Assembly: GCF_963675165.1 (NCBI RefSeq)
Contig: NC_087383.1
Location: 4,184,979-4,248,978, forward strand
DNA: 64,000 bases
Origin: Halichondria panicea
Lineage: Eukaryota > Porifera > Demospongiae > Suberitida > Halichondriidae
Direction: 5' to 3'
In this document: positions 22,315 through 33,569 of the stretch, in pieces
Position numbering within the stretch: the stretch's first letter is position 1
How the letters are laid out: each line of letters opens with the position of its first letter
Notes under the pieces: generated by a model
What the model saw: the letters and a program-made list of their open reading frames with translations, nothing else
Database searches by the model: none
What the model was told of the DNA's origin: nothing
Position numbers and translations under genes: made by a program

Positions 22315-23164
22315 TTGTTTGGACTCAGGCTGCATGCTAGCGGCCTGATGGATCTACATGCAAGCCACCAATCTGAGAAGTATCAACACTTTAATGCCAA
22401 GACCTACTTGCAGAGAAGATTTATTGCTCCCAATGGCATCATTGATGAGGAGAGAGGAGTGCAGCCATTTTACCTCCAGTGCTACCACCACTTTTACCAA
22501 ACGTTCCATAGCTCTTGGGATCCCACTAAAGCCTAAGGCAAGGCTTCTCGAGCTAGGTGGTGGACCCGTAATTTACCCTCTCATAAGAAGTGCACCGTAT
22601 TTTGCCGACATCACTTTCGCTGACTTTTCCAAACCGAATCTCGAACAGGTGGAGCTCTGGGTAAATAAAGATGCTGAAGCTCATGATTGGACTCCATACT
22701 TTAATTACATTGTGGGATCATTAGAGGGCAAGGTTGGTGAATCACAAAGTCGAGTGACGTCGCTAAGAAGTAAAATCAAGACGATTGTAACATGTGATAT
22801 TCTCAAAGAAGACCCCAACGGAATTCTCGATATTGGTAATCGTTCTGAATGGTTTGATGTCATCTCTTTCAACTTTTGTTGTGAAGTCGTATGCAAAACG
22901 ATTGAGAGCTATCAAGAAACGCTTCTACGACTATGCAAGCTGGTCCGACCCCAAGGATACCTAACTAGCCTGATTTCGCTGGAAGAAAGCTGGTATATGA
23001 ATGGAGAGGAGAAGATGTTTAATTTGGGTCTTACGTTTGAAAATGTGACGAGCTCTTTCAAACAAGCTGGATTTTCAGTCGAGTTTAGTGATGTATTCCC
23101 AATTCCGAATGAAGCTCAAAATATTCTCAATGATTGTAAAGCAATTGCTTTGGAGAAAGACTAA
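22315..23164 (+). pseudogene. NNMT/PNMT-family methyltransferase with a 7-nt frameshift
   Basis: Small-molecule N-methyltransferases of this family use S-adenosylmethionine. The reading begins in one frame (KYQHFNAKTYLQRRF, compare the family's SHFNPRDYLEKYY) up to WDPTK near 22532. It continues in another frame as ARLLELGGGPVIYPL (SAM-binding motif I), FADITFADFSKPNLEQVELW (motif post I), DAEAHDWTPYFNYIV, and near the end SLEESWYMNGEEKMF and FKQAGFSVEF. Length and order match nicotinamide N-methyltransferase from end to end. Deleting seven bases (ctaaggc in aaagcctaaggcaagg) restores the frame, so a small insertion or an assembly error is likely. There is no intron. An acceptor-like tttttag at 22311 leaves open an upstream exon. 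It is divergent from NLR1. Confidence 0.75.
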
Positions 23165-23217
23165 TAGCAAATGAATGTTTAATCTTCCATCGTAGCTAGT
23201 ACTTTTGTCTACATGTA

Positions 23218-23686
23218 CAGTGGAACCTCCATTAACGACCACCTCCAAAGAGCAACCACACGCTATATAACGGCCAAGAGCTCAGGTCCGGATTGAAACT
23301 ACAATGACTTCAATGTAAAGCAACCTCTCAGGAGCGACCACCTCTCTACTCCGTATAACGAGCAGCTTTCTAGTCCCCAACTAGCTTTAGCAATGGAAAA
23401 TTACCTCCCAGAACGGACAGCCACACCCAGAATTAGCAGAAAATTATTGCTGAGATAGCATTATTTTGTACAATCGTGAAAACCTGGCTGTAGCTTGTCT
23501 CTACAGCCTTTTCAAAGCTTGTATGAGCTAAAGAAGCAGTTAGCAAAGCTCCAAGATTCATTTGCAGCAAGAAATGAGTCATAGAAAATACATAGCTGGC
23601 AATCGAAACCTCCCAAGGAAGACCACCTCTCTATAACGGCCAAAAGGCTGGTCCCCAATGGTGTCCGTTTTATGGAGGTTCCACTG
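23218..23686. mobile_element. Pogo/Tigger-like MITE, TA-flanked
   Basis: Ends CAGTGGAACCTCCATTAACG and the inverse of CAGTGGAACCTCCATAAAACG. TA is on both sides (23216-23217 and 23687-23688). No ORF inside. Same family as 57942-58126. Confidence 0.75.
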
Positions 23687-24359
23687 TACTTCATTTTTTT
23701 GGGCTATACAAAAATGATAATATTATTTTATTTCATTTATATAGAGATACTGTATCTACTTCTAATTAGGCCATGCAAAGTCAATTTGTAGTTTCTCAGG
23801 CTATTGTTCCTAAAATAGGAAGCGGATTGAGGCATTTGTTTATAATAATGATATTCATAGAATTTTAATTGAAACACACCCCTAACTTCCTTAATAAGCG
23901 GAAGTGCATAATTTTTACTAATTAATTTTAGTCATAATTATATTCATGACCAAAAACCATATAAAAATTAATTTATCCTCTTAATTTGAGGTCATATGTG
24001 ATATTTATAATTTCCAAGCGGGAGGGCCTGAGTAACTATGAATTGACTTTGCATGGCCTTACAGCACCATGCGAATTGATCAACCATCGCAAAGTTCGCA
24101 AAGAATGTATACAGTACATGTACAATTGTGATATAGCCTCTTGGAAACAGCTACTATAGTAAATCTACTCTACGTTCTTATAGCTAAGCGCCAAACTAGA
24201 ATTATGGTTTTTTTGTGCGCCACTGGAAATCATAATTAGCGCTGTAATTAAAAGAAAGACGGAAAGACGGTATGACGGTATGACAAACTCAAGCATGCAC
24301 ATGCAGCTAGATCGAATATATGATACAGCAGTCCACTAAAATAATTATGCCTTTTAGTG
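23687..24359. other. Gene-free AT-rich stretch
   Basis: No coding frame or paired inverted repeats seen. The stretch ggccatgcaaagtcaatttgtagtttctcaggctattcctaaaat (23770) recurs at 24939-24980, so part of it is a dispersed repeat. Confidence 0.5.
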
Positions 24360-24885
24360 TACTGTGTGCCTGCATGCATGAGTAAGGGCCGAATACATTC
24401 AAATTGAAGAACAATACCATTGATCATAGCTAGGATTGAGAACAAGAGTGCATGCACCAATAATGTTTTGCCACTTTTGTCATAAAGGCAACCCACTGCA
24501 TGTATTATATTGGCAGAGTTGAGTGCAAGAACTATAGCTAAGCGGCGGAGTCCGCTCAAGATTGACAAGGGTTTAATTAACAACGATATAGACAATTATA
24601 ACAACTGACAAAACAGAGACATACATGCACCAAAAACAAGAGAGACATGCAGGGTCTCTTTACAGCTATTGTTAACTAAGTAAACAATGTACATGTACGC
24701 AAATAACAACACATAATTACACCATCCAGTTGATCATAAGTAGATCTAGTATAGCAATGTTTTTAAAGCACTTGCACACGTAAGCCTGACATAAGCGAAG
24801 CAATAAATTAGTCGATAACCGAAATACACAGCCCAGCAAAGAAACGGTATTGGTCTTTGAACGCATTCTGCAGATGGCCAGTATC
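24360..24885 (-). pseudogene. Decayed copy of the beta-helix receptor (C-terminal membrane part)
   Basis: On the minus strand the segment NAFKDQYRFFAGL (about 24870-24830) matches GAFKDQYRFFAGL of the intact gene. HALLFSILAMINGIVLQF (about 24455-24400) matches DALLFSILAMINAISFF. Stops and frame changes separate them, and the ectodomain is absent. Orientation is opposite to the intact gene at 26794. Confidence 0.75.
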
Positions 24886-24980
24886 AGTTTTACTATACTG
24901 GACTCATGTTGACTAGAAAGCTAGCTATAATTATTAAGGCCAAACAAAGTCAATTTGTAGTTTCTCAGGCTATTCCTAAA

Positions 24981-25405
24981 ATACCGTATAGCTGGTAATT
25001 TTCGTGGGGCAAAATGTTCGTGGTTTTCGTGGTTGAAGCATATAGATAAACCATAGTCTCGCCATACATAATTATGAACTGGTATAGTGACTATATATAT
25101 AGCCAGGTTTTCACGTCGAGTTCTGGAAATTCGGAACGATGGTATTTCCAAGAAAAAAATGTACTGCAAAAGGGGCGTCGTTTACAATTGTTCATGCACC
25201 ATTGCTAAAAGATGACTGGCTACCAGGCTACATTGTATTACTGTACAGTTGATTGTACAATCAGGCACTCTAAAAGATCAATACTATAATAATATCATAT
25301 AGTATATATATGGCCCGGGAGACTATAATATGATAAACCATACTTAGTCTACCATAATTATACTATAAAAATTAAGCCCCTCGGAAATTTCGCGCTATAT
25401 ACGGT
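24981..25405. repeat. MITE of the tatagcgggtaatt family (long copy)
   Basis: Left end taccgtatagctggtaattttcgtgggg, inverse right end cccctcggaaatttcgcgctatatacggta. It separates the two decayed receptor copies. Confidence 0.6.
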
Positions 25406-25469
25406 AATTATTAACTGTGCATGTTGTTTTATAATTATAGTCCCAAAGTTTACTCCTGTTAAAACAACT

Positions 25470-26125
25470 GTCATGGATCAGCAAGCTTGTTTGTTTATCG
25501 AATGTTTCTGCTGAAATTGTTTGCTCTTTTGTTTCGCCTTTGGGAAGCTATATTATAATGATGTCATGTAATAATTGTACGGTCTCAGAAACGTACTTTT
25601 TCATTTCACAGTTCCCATGCCACGAGTGTCTCTGATGATACTATAATTATAACTACTGCATGGCACTGACAGTTGGACCTATACACTATATAGATCTATA
25701 TAAAGTAATACAAGTTTATAAGTCTGTTGTCTTCTACAATGGAGACTATATAAGCTTATGGGTTTGAATATGCATTATATAGCTGCCAATTTTCTTCCTG
25801 CATGTTTACGTAGCTGTACCTCCAATGCTTTGACAGTCCACGAACACACTCACTGCATGTGTTTGATTTGCTGAGAATAAATGAACCAGCAGATAACATG
25901 TAAAGTCTATAATTATGGAAAAAATCGAGCGTTCAATTCCATCCAGGGTGCGTTATATGCTGGGCTGTATTTCGCGTATCAACTCAGAGCTTCTCTTATA
26001 TCTTTATATGTTTGCATGCTTTGAATATGCTATACATGTACATGCATGCACCAGCTTGGTATCACCTGCAGAGCTCAATATAATTATTTATTATGGGCTC
26101 CTGCATGGTATCACTGCATGTATAG
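25470..26125 (+). pseudogene. Second decayed copy of the beta-helix receptor
   Basis: In + orientation and in order: FVYRMFLLKLFALLFRLWEA (compare LVYRVFLLKFVALEETSFCLW), RVSLMIL (25625), VVFYNGDY (25728), VAVPPML (25813), LLRINEP (25870) and IERSIPSR ... ELLLYLYMF. Every piece is in a different frame or broken by stops. Together with 24360-24885 this marks a former local array of the receptor. Confidence 0.75.
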
Positions 26126-26793
26126 TATACTGACACGGTCGTCTAGATCAGTTCTACTATATAGACTGTGTATTATATAGTGCAGCAGTCGGTATTAATA
26201 TCCTCTAGGTATTTTGGTAGATCTAATAATTTCCTATAGTGTATGGATTTTGTGTAATTCTATAGATTCCTACACTGCACGGGAAATTTTGCACTATCTT
26301 TTGTTAAGTATATACGTTTGCAGGAAACACAAAATATATTTCTCAGGAAAGGTGCAGATTTTTAAGCCTGCATGCACTGTAGCAGGAAATGTAAGGCATG
26401 TCATTGTGCTTACATCACATGTCAGTATAATTATAGTCAATTTGCTCAGTCATAATTATATAACATCATATTTTTGATTGAAGTAAACATTATACAATCC
26501 CGAGTTTGATACTGTCAAGTGCATAATAATTATAAGGTACGTTTGTGTCTCTACAATCCCTATATATACATGACTGCATGTATGTTTTAGACAAGATTAC
26601 CGTGAAAAGAGAACGAAAACATGAAAATGTTGAATTTGTTATTTATGAAAGCTATATAATCATAATCTAAAGTTGACTCCTGTTACAAAGCTGTATAGTG
26701 GGGAATTATCAGGCCCTTTAGTGTATATATCTATATAACACCTACAGACTAGCTAGTTGTGACAAAATAATTATATAGTAGTATACACAAGCA
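26126..26793. promoter_or_regulatory. Upstream region of the receptor gene
   Basis: AT-rich, with several tatata runs within 100 bp of the start codon (26700-26790). No coding frame. I assign no specific promoter element. Confidence 0.3.
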
Positions 26794-29700
26794 ATGGCTA
26801 GCCTACTTCTTTTTGCCGTCATTTTTAGCCTTTACTTTGGTCCCTCGTTCACCACTAACAAAGACTGGAACTATCTGAATGTTCCTTGCAGTGAAGGAAA
26901 TGTATCCTTTGAAGCATTGAGAACTGTAACTAGCAAGACAGATATACACCTGGATCACTGTACATTTGATCTGAGGTCCCTGCTAAATATTTCAGACATA
27001 AACGACCTTCGTATTATTGGCAGTGGTGATGGCACAGTGATTAACTGTACAAGTGGCAATGCTGGTCTATTGTTCACAAGGATTACTAACCTTCTGTTGG
27101 AGAGTTTGATTATACGCAATTGTGGAGTAAAAGTGCATGGTGATGATGGGTTGCAACTTGCTAGCGTTCAAATCGTGGAAGGTAAAAAAGTAACCATCAT
27201 GAATGTGACTATAGAAAATGGTACAGGAACTGGTTTATCTCTTGTCAACATTAAGGGTGCTGTGATGATTGAGAATTGCATATTTCGCCACAATCTATAT
27301 TATGTAGATCGAATGTATCGTGCTGGGAATACTATATATAATGACTTTACCCAAAGAGGTGGAGGTATGCAAATAATTCTTGGAAGCCAAATTATTAAAA
27401 AACACTGCAATAGTACATATAGCATTCAAGGGTGCCAGTTTTTGTACAATTATGCTTCCAGTGGGGGAGGTCTATTTGTTATGATTTCTCATGCAAATAA
27501 CAATTGTGTTATTATTGAAAATAGTACCTTTACTGAGAATAGATGCCAAAATGGTGGAGGCGGAGTACAGTTTGGCTATGCAGTTCCTCGTCATCGTTTC
27601 TCACAAAAAGTAAAAGCAAACTTAATTATATTCCAAAACTGTATGTTTAAAGGCAATGCAGCTGGGTATGGTGGAGGAGCATCAATATTCTCTTCTTTGC
27701 ATTTGAAAAACATGATTAAGCTGGAAGATTGTTTATGGACTAGAAATACCGCCACTAAACATGGAATGGCCCTTGATATTGCTACTGCTCCTTGGGAGAC
27801 ATATAATAGGGCTGATGATTTTCCTAATCTTACACCTACGTTCAGATGTTGTAGTTTTACAAACCATACTCATTCTGCTTTTCTCAGCAGCCCGAAAAGT
27901 GTTTTCACCGTAACAAGATACCAGGTAACTTTTGAGGGGGAAATACTTTTTGAAAGAAACAATGGTACTGCAATTGAGGCCACATCAGCTGAACTGAATT
28001 TCGCTAAACAATCAAATGTTAAATTTATTAACAATCAAGGAATCGACGGTGGGGCATTGAGATTGAAAGGAGTATCCATGATGATTGTTCAAAAGTATTC
28101 TACGATTTTGTTTTGGAAAAATAGGGCTGTGAAAAGTGGAGGTGCCATATACGTTGATTCTTCTGACAGACTTTCTGAGCCTTTTTGTTTTATTAAGACC
28201 AAAAGCATCAAAAACCAAACTTTCTTCATATTCAAAGATAATACAGCAGGTTTTGAAAATTCTCGACAAAGAGGTGACTCAATATATGCTTCATCTATTT
28301 TGCCCTGTCTTGAAAGATGTTCACATGATTTTCTATATAACGTGTCAGTGCCAGAAGCGTTAGAATGCATGGGTAACTTCGTATTTGAGGCAGTAAGTTC
28401 TAGACGACAGCTTATCTCTGCACCACATCATTTTTCAAGAATTGATTTAGCAAGTGAGCAAGATTCAATGTGTATGTTGTTTATGGTGAATGAAACAATT
28501 TACTCAAACCAGAATTACGTTGTGATGAATGTCGAGGACTGTATTGATATGCACGGATGTTTGAAAGCCATACCTGGCAAAACTACCAAGATACCTCTTA
28601 AACTAGTGGATGAACTTTGTGGAGAAGTTATTTTTCATATATCAGTAGAAGTGTTGAATTCAAACAATGGAAGTATATTTATTGATTCAACACACTCAAT
28701 AATTACCAACAATTTTATCACAATATATGGAAATCCAAATGACTTCGGCACTTTACAGTTTTCTGCTCCTGGAGTATCTTGTGTCAAACTGTCTGTCAAA
28801 TTAGATGATTGCCCCCCTGGTTATATACATGATAATATCAGTAAGAGTTGTGTGTGTTCTTCGGCTACACTATTAAGCTATAATGGAATTGAGAAGTGCA
28901 GCAAAACTAACTTCACAGCATACGTACATCATGGGTATTGGTTGGGATACACCATTAATAAGACTAAGACACGACAGGACCGCTTAGCTTCTGCGATATG
29001 CCCCAAAGGTTTTTGCATCACTACATTTTCCTCAGCTGAACACCCACTAACAAATGTATCTTTGGACGATTTGAGCCCATACATCTGTAACAAAAAAAGA
29101 AAAGGCATTATTTGTGGCAGTTGCAAAAAACATAACTCTGCATATTATCGCTCTTCTTCATTCTCATGCAAACCCAATAATTTGTGCCACCTGGGATGGT
29201 TGTTCTACATTCTGTCTGAGATAATTCCGGTGACTGTTTTGTTCTTTATTGTCATTTACTTCAACTTGTCATTCACATCTGGTGCCTTGAATGGTGTTAT
29301 TTTCTTCATGCAAATAATAGATACATTTAAAATCGATGGTGAAAACTTTATACGATTCCCTGAAGAAGTAAAACAACTGGCACGGATTTACAAACTTGTT
29401 TATCGTGTATTTCTACTCAAATTTGTTGCTCTTGAAGAAACTTCATTTTGCCTTTGGGAAGGTGCTACTGCCCTTGACATGCTAGCGTTTAGGTATGTCA
29501 CTATCATGTACAGTTTGTTTCTAGTAATTGTTACTGTCATCTTCCTAAAGAAATGTACATTCCGACTTCACTGTTATCAGGTATCAAAACAGTTAAAAAA
29601 TGAACAGCTAAACTTGAAGCATTCCATACTTAATGGACTGTCAGCATTTCTGGTGATGAGTTACTCCGAATGCACACGAGTGTCTCTGATGATTCTAACT

Positions 29701-30495
29701 ACTGGAACACTTACCGTTGGGCCTACAACTAAACAAAAGTTTGAGCCTGTCGTCTTCTATAATGGAGAGTATCCCTACATGGGTGAAGAGCATTTGAAGT
29801 ATGCGTTGCCAGCCCTTTTCTTCCTTTTTACGATTGTAGCTGTACCTCCAATGCTTTTGATTGTCTACCCACTGTGTTACAAACTGTTTGCTTTGCTGAG
29901 GATAAATGAATCAAAGTGTGTCCAAATTACATGTAAGGTCATTCCCTTAGAGAAAATCAAGCCGATGTTCGATTCCATTCAGGGTGCATTCAAGGACCAA
30001 TACCGTTTCTTTGCTGGGCTGTATTTCGTTTATCGACTCAGTGCTTCTCTTACCTTTTCGTTCCCGAGTGCTTTGAAAACATATTACACTGCTACTAGTG
30101 CTCAGCTGATATTCATGTTGATGGTACATGCAGTGTGTTGTCCTTACCGACAAAAGTGGCACAACGTTTTGGATGCCCTCTTGTTCTCAATCCTAGCCAT
30201 GATCAATGCAATATCGTTCTTCAATTATGAACGTTATCAATCGGATGTAACGTATTTAGCAGGAGTTCAATGCGTACTAATTTTACTTCCATTGGTATAT
30301 TTGGTCATATACACCACATACAACATTTATGTAAAGATTAAGACTGCCATGGCCTCATGCTCAAAAAGAAACGATACAGAAGACGAAGATGACGATTTAA
30401 ATGGGATTTTAGATATGGTTGATGCAAGAATTATTGAACACTGTCAAGCAGATGTTGGGGAAACAAATGATTACATGTTACTGAAAGCGAAATAG
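26794..30495 (+). CDS. Large cell-surface receptor: beta-helix ectodomain plus multi-pass membrane domain, 1233 aa
   Basis: Single uninterrupted exon. Residues 1-20 are a signal peptide (LLLFAVIFSLYFGPSF). Residues about 70-480 are right-handed beta-helix repeats with recurrent GGG and C/N ladders (RGGGMQIIL, SSGGGLFVMI, QNGGGGVQFG, GYGGGASIF, DGGALRL, SGGAIYV). About 670-800 is a cysteine-rich stalk (DDCPPGYIHDN, KRKGIICGSCKKHN). About 808-1180 holds roughly eight or nine hydrophobic helices (WLFYILSEIIPVTVLFFIVIY, YALPALFFLFTIVAVPPMLLI, DALLFSILAMINAISFF). The cytosolic tail is acidic and ends NDYMLLKAK, with a YxxL sorting or phosphorylation-type motif. Many N-x-S/T sites lie in the ectodomain. 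I know of similar uncharacterised proteins in sponges but no assigned function. Intact, unlike its two neighbours. A recognition role is inference. Confidence 0.85.
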   Translation: MASLLLFAVIFSLYFGPSFTTNKDWNYLNVPCSEGNVSFEALRTVTSKTDIHLDHCTFDLRSLLNISDINDLRIIGSGDGTVINCTSGNAGLLFTRITNLLLESLIIRNCGVKVHGDDGLQLASVQIVEGKKVTIMNVTIENGTGTGLSLVNIKGAVMIENCIFRHNLYYVDRMYRAGNTIYNDFTQRGGGMQIILGSQIIKKHCNSTYSIQGCQFLYNYASSGGGLFVMISHANNNCVIIENSTFTENRCQNGGGGVQFGYAVPRHRFSQKVKANLIIFQNCMFKGNAAGYGGGASIFSSLHLKNMIKLEDCLWTRNTATKHGMALDIATAPWETYNRADDFPNLTPTFRCCSFTNHTHSAFLSSPKSVFTVTRYQVTFEGEILFERNNGTAIEATSAELNFAKQSNVKFINNQGIDGGALRLKGVSMMIVQKYSTILFWKNRAVKSGGAIYVDSSDRLSEPFCFIKTKSIKNQTFFIFKDNTAGFENSRQRGDSIYASSILPCLERCSHDFLYNVSVPEALECMGNFVFEAVSSRRQLISAPHHFSRIDLASEQDSMCMLFMVNETIYSNQNYVVMNVEDCIDMHGCLKAIPGKTTKIPLKLVDELCGEVIFHISVEVLNSNNGSIFIDSTHSIITNNFITIYGNPNDFGTLQFSAPGVSCVKLSVKLDDCPPGYIHDNISKSCVCSSATLLSYNGIEKCSKTNFTAYVHHGYWLGYTINKTKTRQDRLASAICPKGFCITTFSSAEHPLTNVSLDDLSPYICNKKRKGIICGSCKKHNSAYYRSSSFSCKPNNLCHLGWLFYILSEIIPVTVLFFIVIYFNLSFTSGALNGVIFFMQIIDTFKIDGENFIRFPEEVKQLARIYKLVYRVFLLKFVALEETSFCLWEGATALDMLAFRYVTIMYSLFLVIVTVIFLKKCTFRLHCYQVSKQLKNEQLNLKHSILNGLSAFLVMSYSECTRVSLMILTTGTLTVGPTTKQKFEPVVFYNGEYPYMGEEHLKYALPALFFLFTIVAVPPMLLIVYPLCYKLFALLRINESKCVQITCKVIPLEKIKPMFDSIQGAFKDQYRFFAGLYFVYRLSASLTFSFPSALKTYYTATSAQLIFMLMVHAVCCPYRQKWHNVLDALLFSILAMINAISFFNYERYQSDVTYLAGVQCVLILLPLVYLVIYTTYNIYVKIKTAMASCSKRNDTEDEDDDLNGILDMVDARIIEHCQADVGETNDYMLLKAK

Positions 30496-31069
30496 GAAAG
30501 TGTCAACAATTAATATTCCCAGTAGATTCATAATAATTATTCCCAACGTATAAATTAGACACATACATGCAATGACTACAATCACTATACTTGTGCTTCA
30601 CATGCAGTAAGATTCGTAAAAATAATGTCATCATAATGCACATGTCTCTTCATACAATATTGAATGTTAGCTATACATTTCTAAATCTGCTAGTCTAGTC
30701 TGTTTTAATTATATTCTGTGGCAGTATTGTATTCATAGCACCCCTAGCTAAGCGGAGAATAGAAATGAATAACAGAACTTGGAGAGAAAGTTGCAATAAT
30801 TATATTGAAAACATGACAGATGAGGTACAATTCCTTAAATGCAGCGATAATGTTCCAATTGTGGTACTGGGAAGCACAAAGTAGAAATGTGAATGGAATA
30901 TTCAGTATTCGAATCACGAAGAACAATAAAATTATTAAGAGAATGACTCCATTGACATAGTATATCTATGGGGCGCCGTTTGTGCCAAAAGTGTTATTTT
31001 TTTCCTTTTATATAAACTAGTAACCTATATAGTAACCTGTATATAGTATCATGCTAGTATAGCTATATC
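30496..31069. other. Gene-free stretch after the receptor
   Basis: No coding frame or repeat pair visible. AATAAA-type signals occur at about 30918 and later; the nearest plausible polyadenylation site is not clear. Confidence 0.4.
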
Positions 31070-32178
31070 TAGCCTCGATCCCAGGCTGAGTTTTCACTTT
31101 TATAACGGTTAGGCGAACAACTAGGCCTGGTACCAGTTGTCTGCGCATGCGTCAAATTTTCATTGTATATTTGTGGTCGGCAAAAATATTTAATAAATCA
31201 ATAATCGAAATTTGTACACAGAAAATGCACAGAGTGAGTACACAAAAGATGCACATAGGGAGTACACAAAAGATGCACATAGGGAGCTGCTTCACAAAGG
31301 CCTGGGGAGTTGCCAGTTGTGCTGCAGCACAATTACAGTGACCCAGGGCAACTTCAGGATGATTGAATGCCTTCAAATTACGTTTCAAAAAGATTTAGCA
31401 GGCTGCTGGACTTCTCTGATTCTAGGCCCCAACTCGTAACTCAGTTAAATTTTGCTTGAGAAAACGTAGATTCTCTTGATGTCTCTGAGCTACCCAGCAA
31501 CGCTCGTATGAGCAGGTCATACTCCAGTCCTGTGAGTATAGGACAATATTAAAAGAAACCAAAGACGGTTAAACTCTTACCTCAAACTGTCCAGTCTCGT
31601 CCGTTAGTATAGCCAAGAGGAGCACTGTTGGGATAGCTGGATATTAGCCATTGCTCCTGTATCTAAATACGTGTAGATCTATATATATTAAATTTCTCGT
31701 ATTAAACAGGTTATAGTGTCATTGTCGACGAGCTGATGATGGCAGCACTAAGTTCTCTAGCTCACACTCTTCACTTGATTCACCATATTAATGATGAAAC
31801 TATAGTCTACCTACCGGTAGATCTTGCCAAACATGAACAAGACTTGATAGCATAGCCATAGGGCCCACACAAAATATCTGACCTTAACAAGCTTGACAAA
31901 GCTTTATACCTCTTCCCTTGTTGTTCAGTCTTCAGAATAAGCTTCAGAGAAGAGAGAAGCTTCAGCTAAGAGCCATTCCAATCGATTCCAATAATGATAA
32001 AACGGGAACTGACTTCTAGTACACGATAGTACACGAATATAAATGTTACGAAAGTGAACAAGAATATCCATTCGTCAGAATCTGACGAACGACAGACGCA
32101 TGCGCAGACAACTAGTACCAGGCCTAGTTGTTCGCCTAACCGTTATAAAAGCGAAAACTCGGCCTGGGATCGAGGCTA
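31070..32178. mobile_element. 1.1 kb non-autonomous inverted-repeat element, copy 1
   Basis: Long terminal inverted repeats of about 80 bp: tagcctcgatcccaggctgag ... ggcgaacaactaggcctggtac ... tgcgcatgcgtc, and the inverse ending cctgggatcgaggcta at 32178. No coding capacity. A short tandem repeat of gagtacacaaaagatgcacataggg lies at 31230-31290. Copy 2 is at 48079-49395. Single ends or fold-backs are at 22163-22207, 32463-32560 and 36697-36775. Confidence 0.8.
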
Positions 32179-33420
32179 AGCTATATCATGCATACTATAT
32201 ATATCATGTACATACTATATAATTATATCATGCATACTATATATATCATGTATCTTGTTGCTGTAGCTAGAGGATGTGTACATGTGTGTGTGTATGCGTG
32301 TGTGGCCGTTTGGATCAGCTGGGAAAGCAAGCATTATATGATTTGGTGAATGTGAATATGAGCCACATGCCATGGTCATGATAATATATTTACAAGAACA
32401 AATAATTATGCCTAAACATGATGAGGAAGACTTGAAATTTCATTTGCAAATAGCAGGGCCATCCTAGCCTCGTTCCCAGGTTGAGTTGTCTCTAAAATAA
32501 CGCTAGGTCGCCAACTACGCCTAGTATTGATTGTATCTGGGCATGCATAGGCCAAAAAACAAAAGCAGAGCAAGAACAACACACTTAACTTGTCACTTGT
32601 CAACAATTAGGGCCAGCCGGAAGTGTTGGTTTTACCAATTAGCTTGTAGTCTATCACAAAGGGCATGCAGTAATTGATAGCAAAGATACTTAATTACCAT
32701 ACCATGTTGAAAACCAGACAAAGACGTTTCTTCCTTCTGACAGGAGCTGAAGAGGCTGGGACTGTTCTGCCATGAGAGTGAGGCGACAATGTATACTTCA
32801 ATCTGAACAATTTAAACTTGCCATATAGGCTATAGCTATAGCTAGATAATCTATGAGAGCGGGGAAAAACGACAGGAAAAAATGTGAAGAATCTCTGCTT
32901 TTGTTTTCCGGTTTTTAACCACGCCCGTACTATGCTGTATTTTTCAACTTTGTTTAAATCGGCCTGGAAACGATATAATTATAGCCATCCCTTTACTGTA
33001 CAATGAGCATATGCTAACCATAACCAGGCTAATACCTATAGTGAGGATTTCTATCTAATAAATTATATATAATATATCTTCTGATCCAGAGTATACCTGT
33101 TTAACTTCAGTGGCCAATAACACCACTGAGCAAAATATAAGAACAATGGCAGTGCCTCTATCAAGAGGGACAGCAATGAACAATGAAGGAATAATCAAAG
33201 CAATGGCAAACATTGATTTACTAGACAATAACGAGTGTTGCAAGCTGCGCTAGCTGTGCTAACTGTATGATGCTATGAAACATTCTGAAGAGAGTCAGTG
33301 CAACAGCCTTCACTGTGAGTCAAACTAGCCATAAGTCGAGAAAGAATTTAGTTTAATTGCTAATCTACGAATTATAATCCAAGATAATGTGGCTAGAAGC
33401 CTATAGAAGCTGCTAGTTTT
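32179..33420. other. Repeat-bearing gene-free stretch
   Basis: Holds alternating catgcatactatatatat units (32190-32260) and one degraded end of the 1.1 kb family (32463-32560). A minus-strand frame at 33243-33055 encodes hydrophobic residues (SMFAIALIIPSLFIAVPLD) and could be a 3' exon of the TLC gene, but I cannot join it in frame. Confidence 0.4.
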
Positions 33421-33535
33421 CGTTGCATATTGCAACCGTTGAGCAGTTAAAGCTGGAACAGACACACAGACAGACAGACACACACATAGTCAGCTTTACC
33501 GTATCCCTCGTGCGGCTACGCCTCGAGGAATAATC
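33400..33535. repeat. Dispersed repeat ending taccgtatccctcgtgcggctacgcctcgagg
   Basis: Inverse of 11575-11695 and related to 52640-52742. It includes a CA/GACA-rich microsatellite-like middle (acagacacacagacagacagacacacac). Confidence 0.6.
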
Positions 33536-33569
33536 ATAAGTTATCAAATGAACTTAGAACTCACCACTT

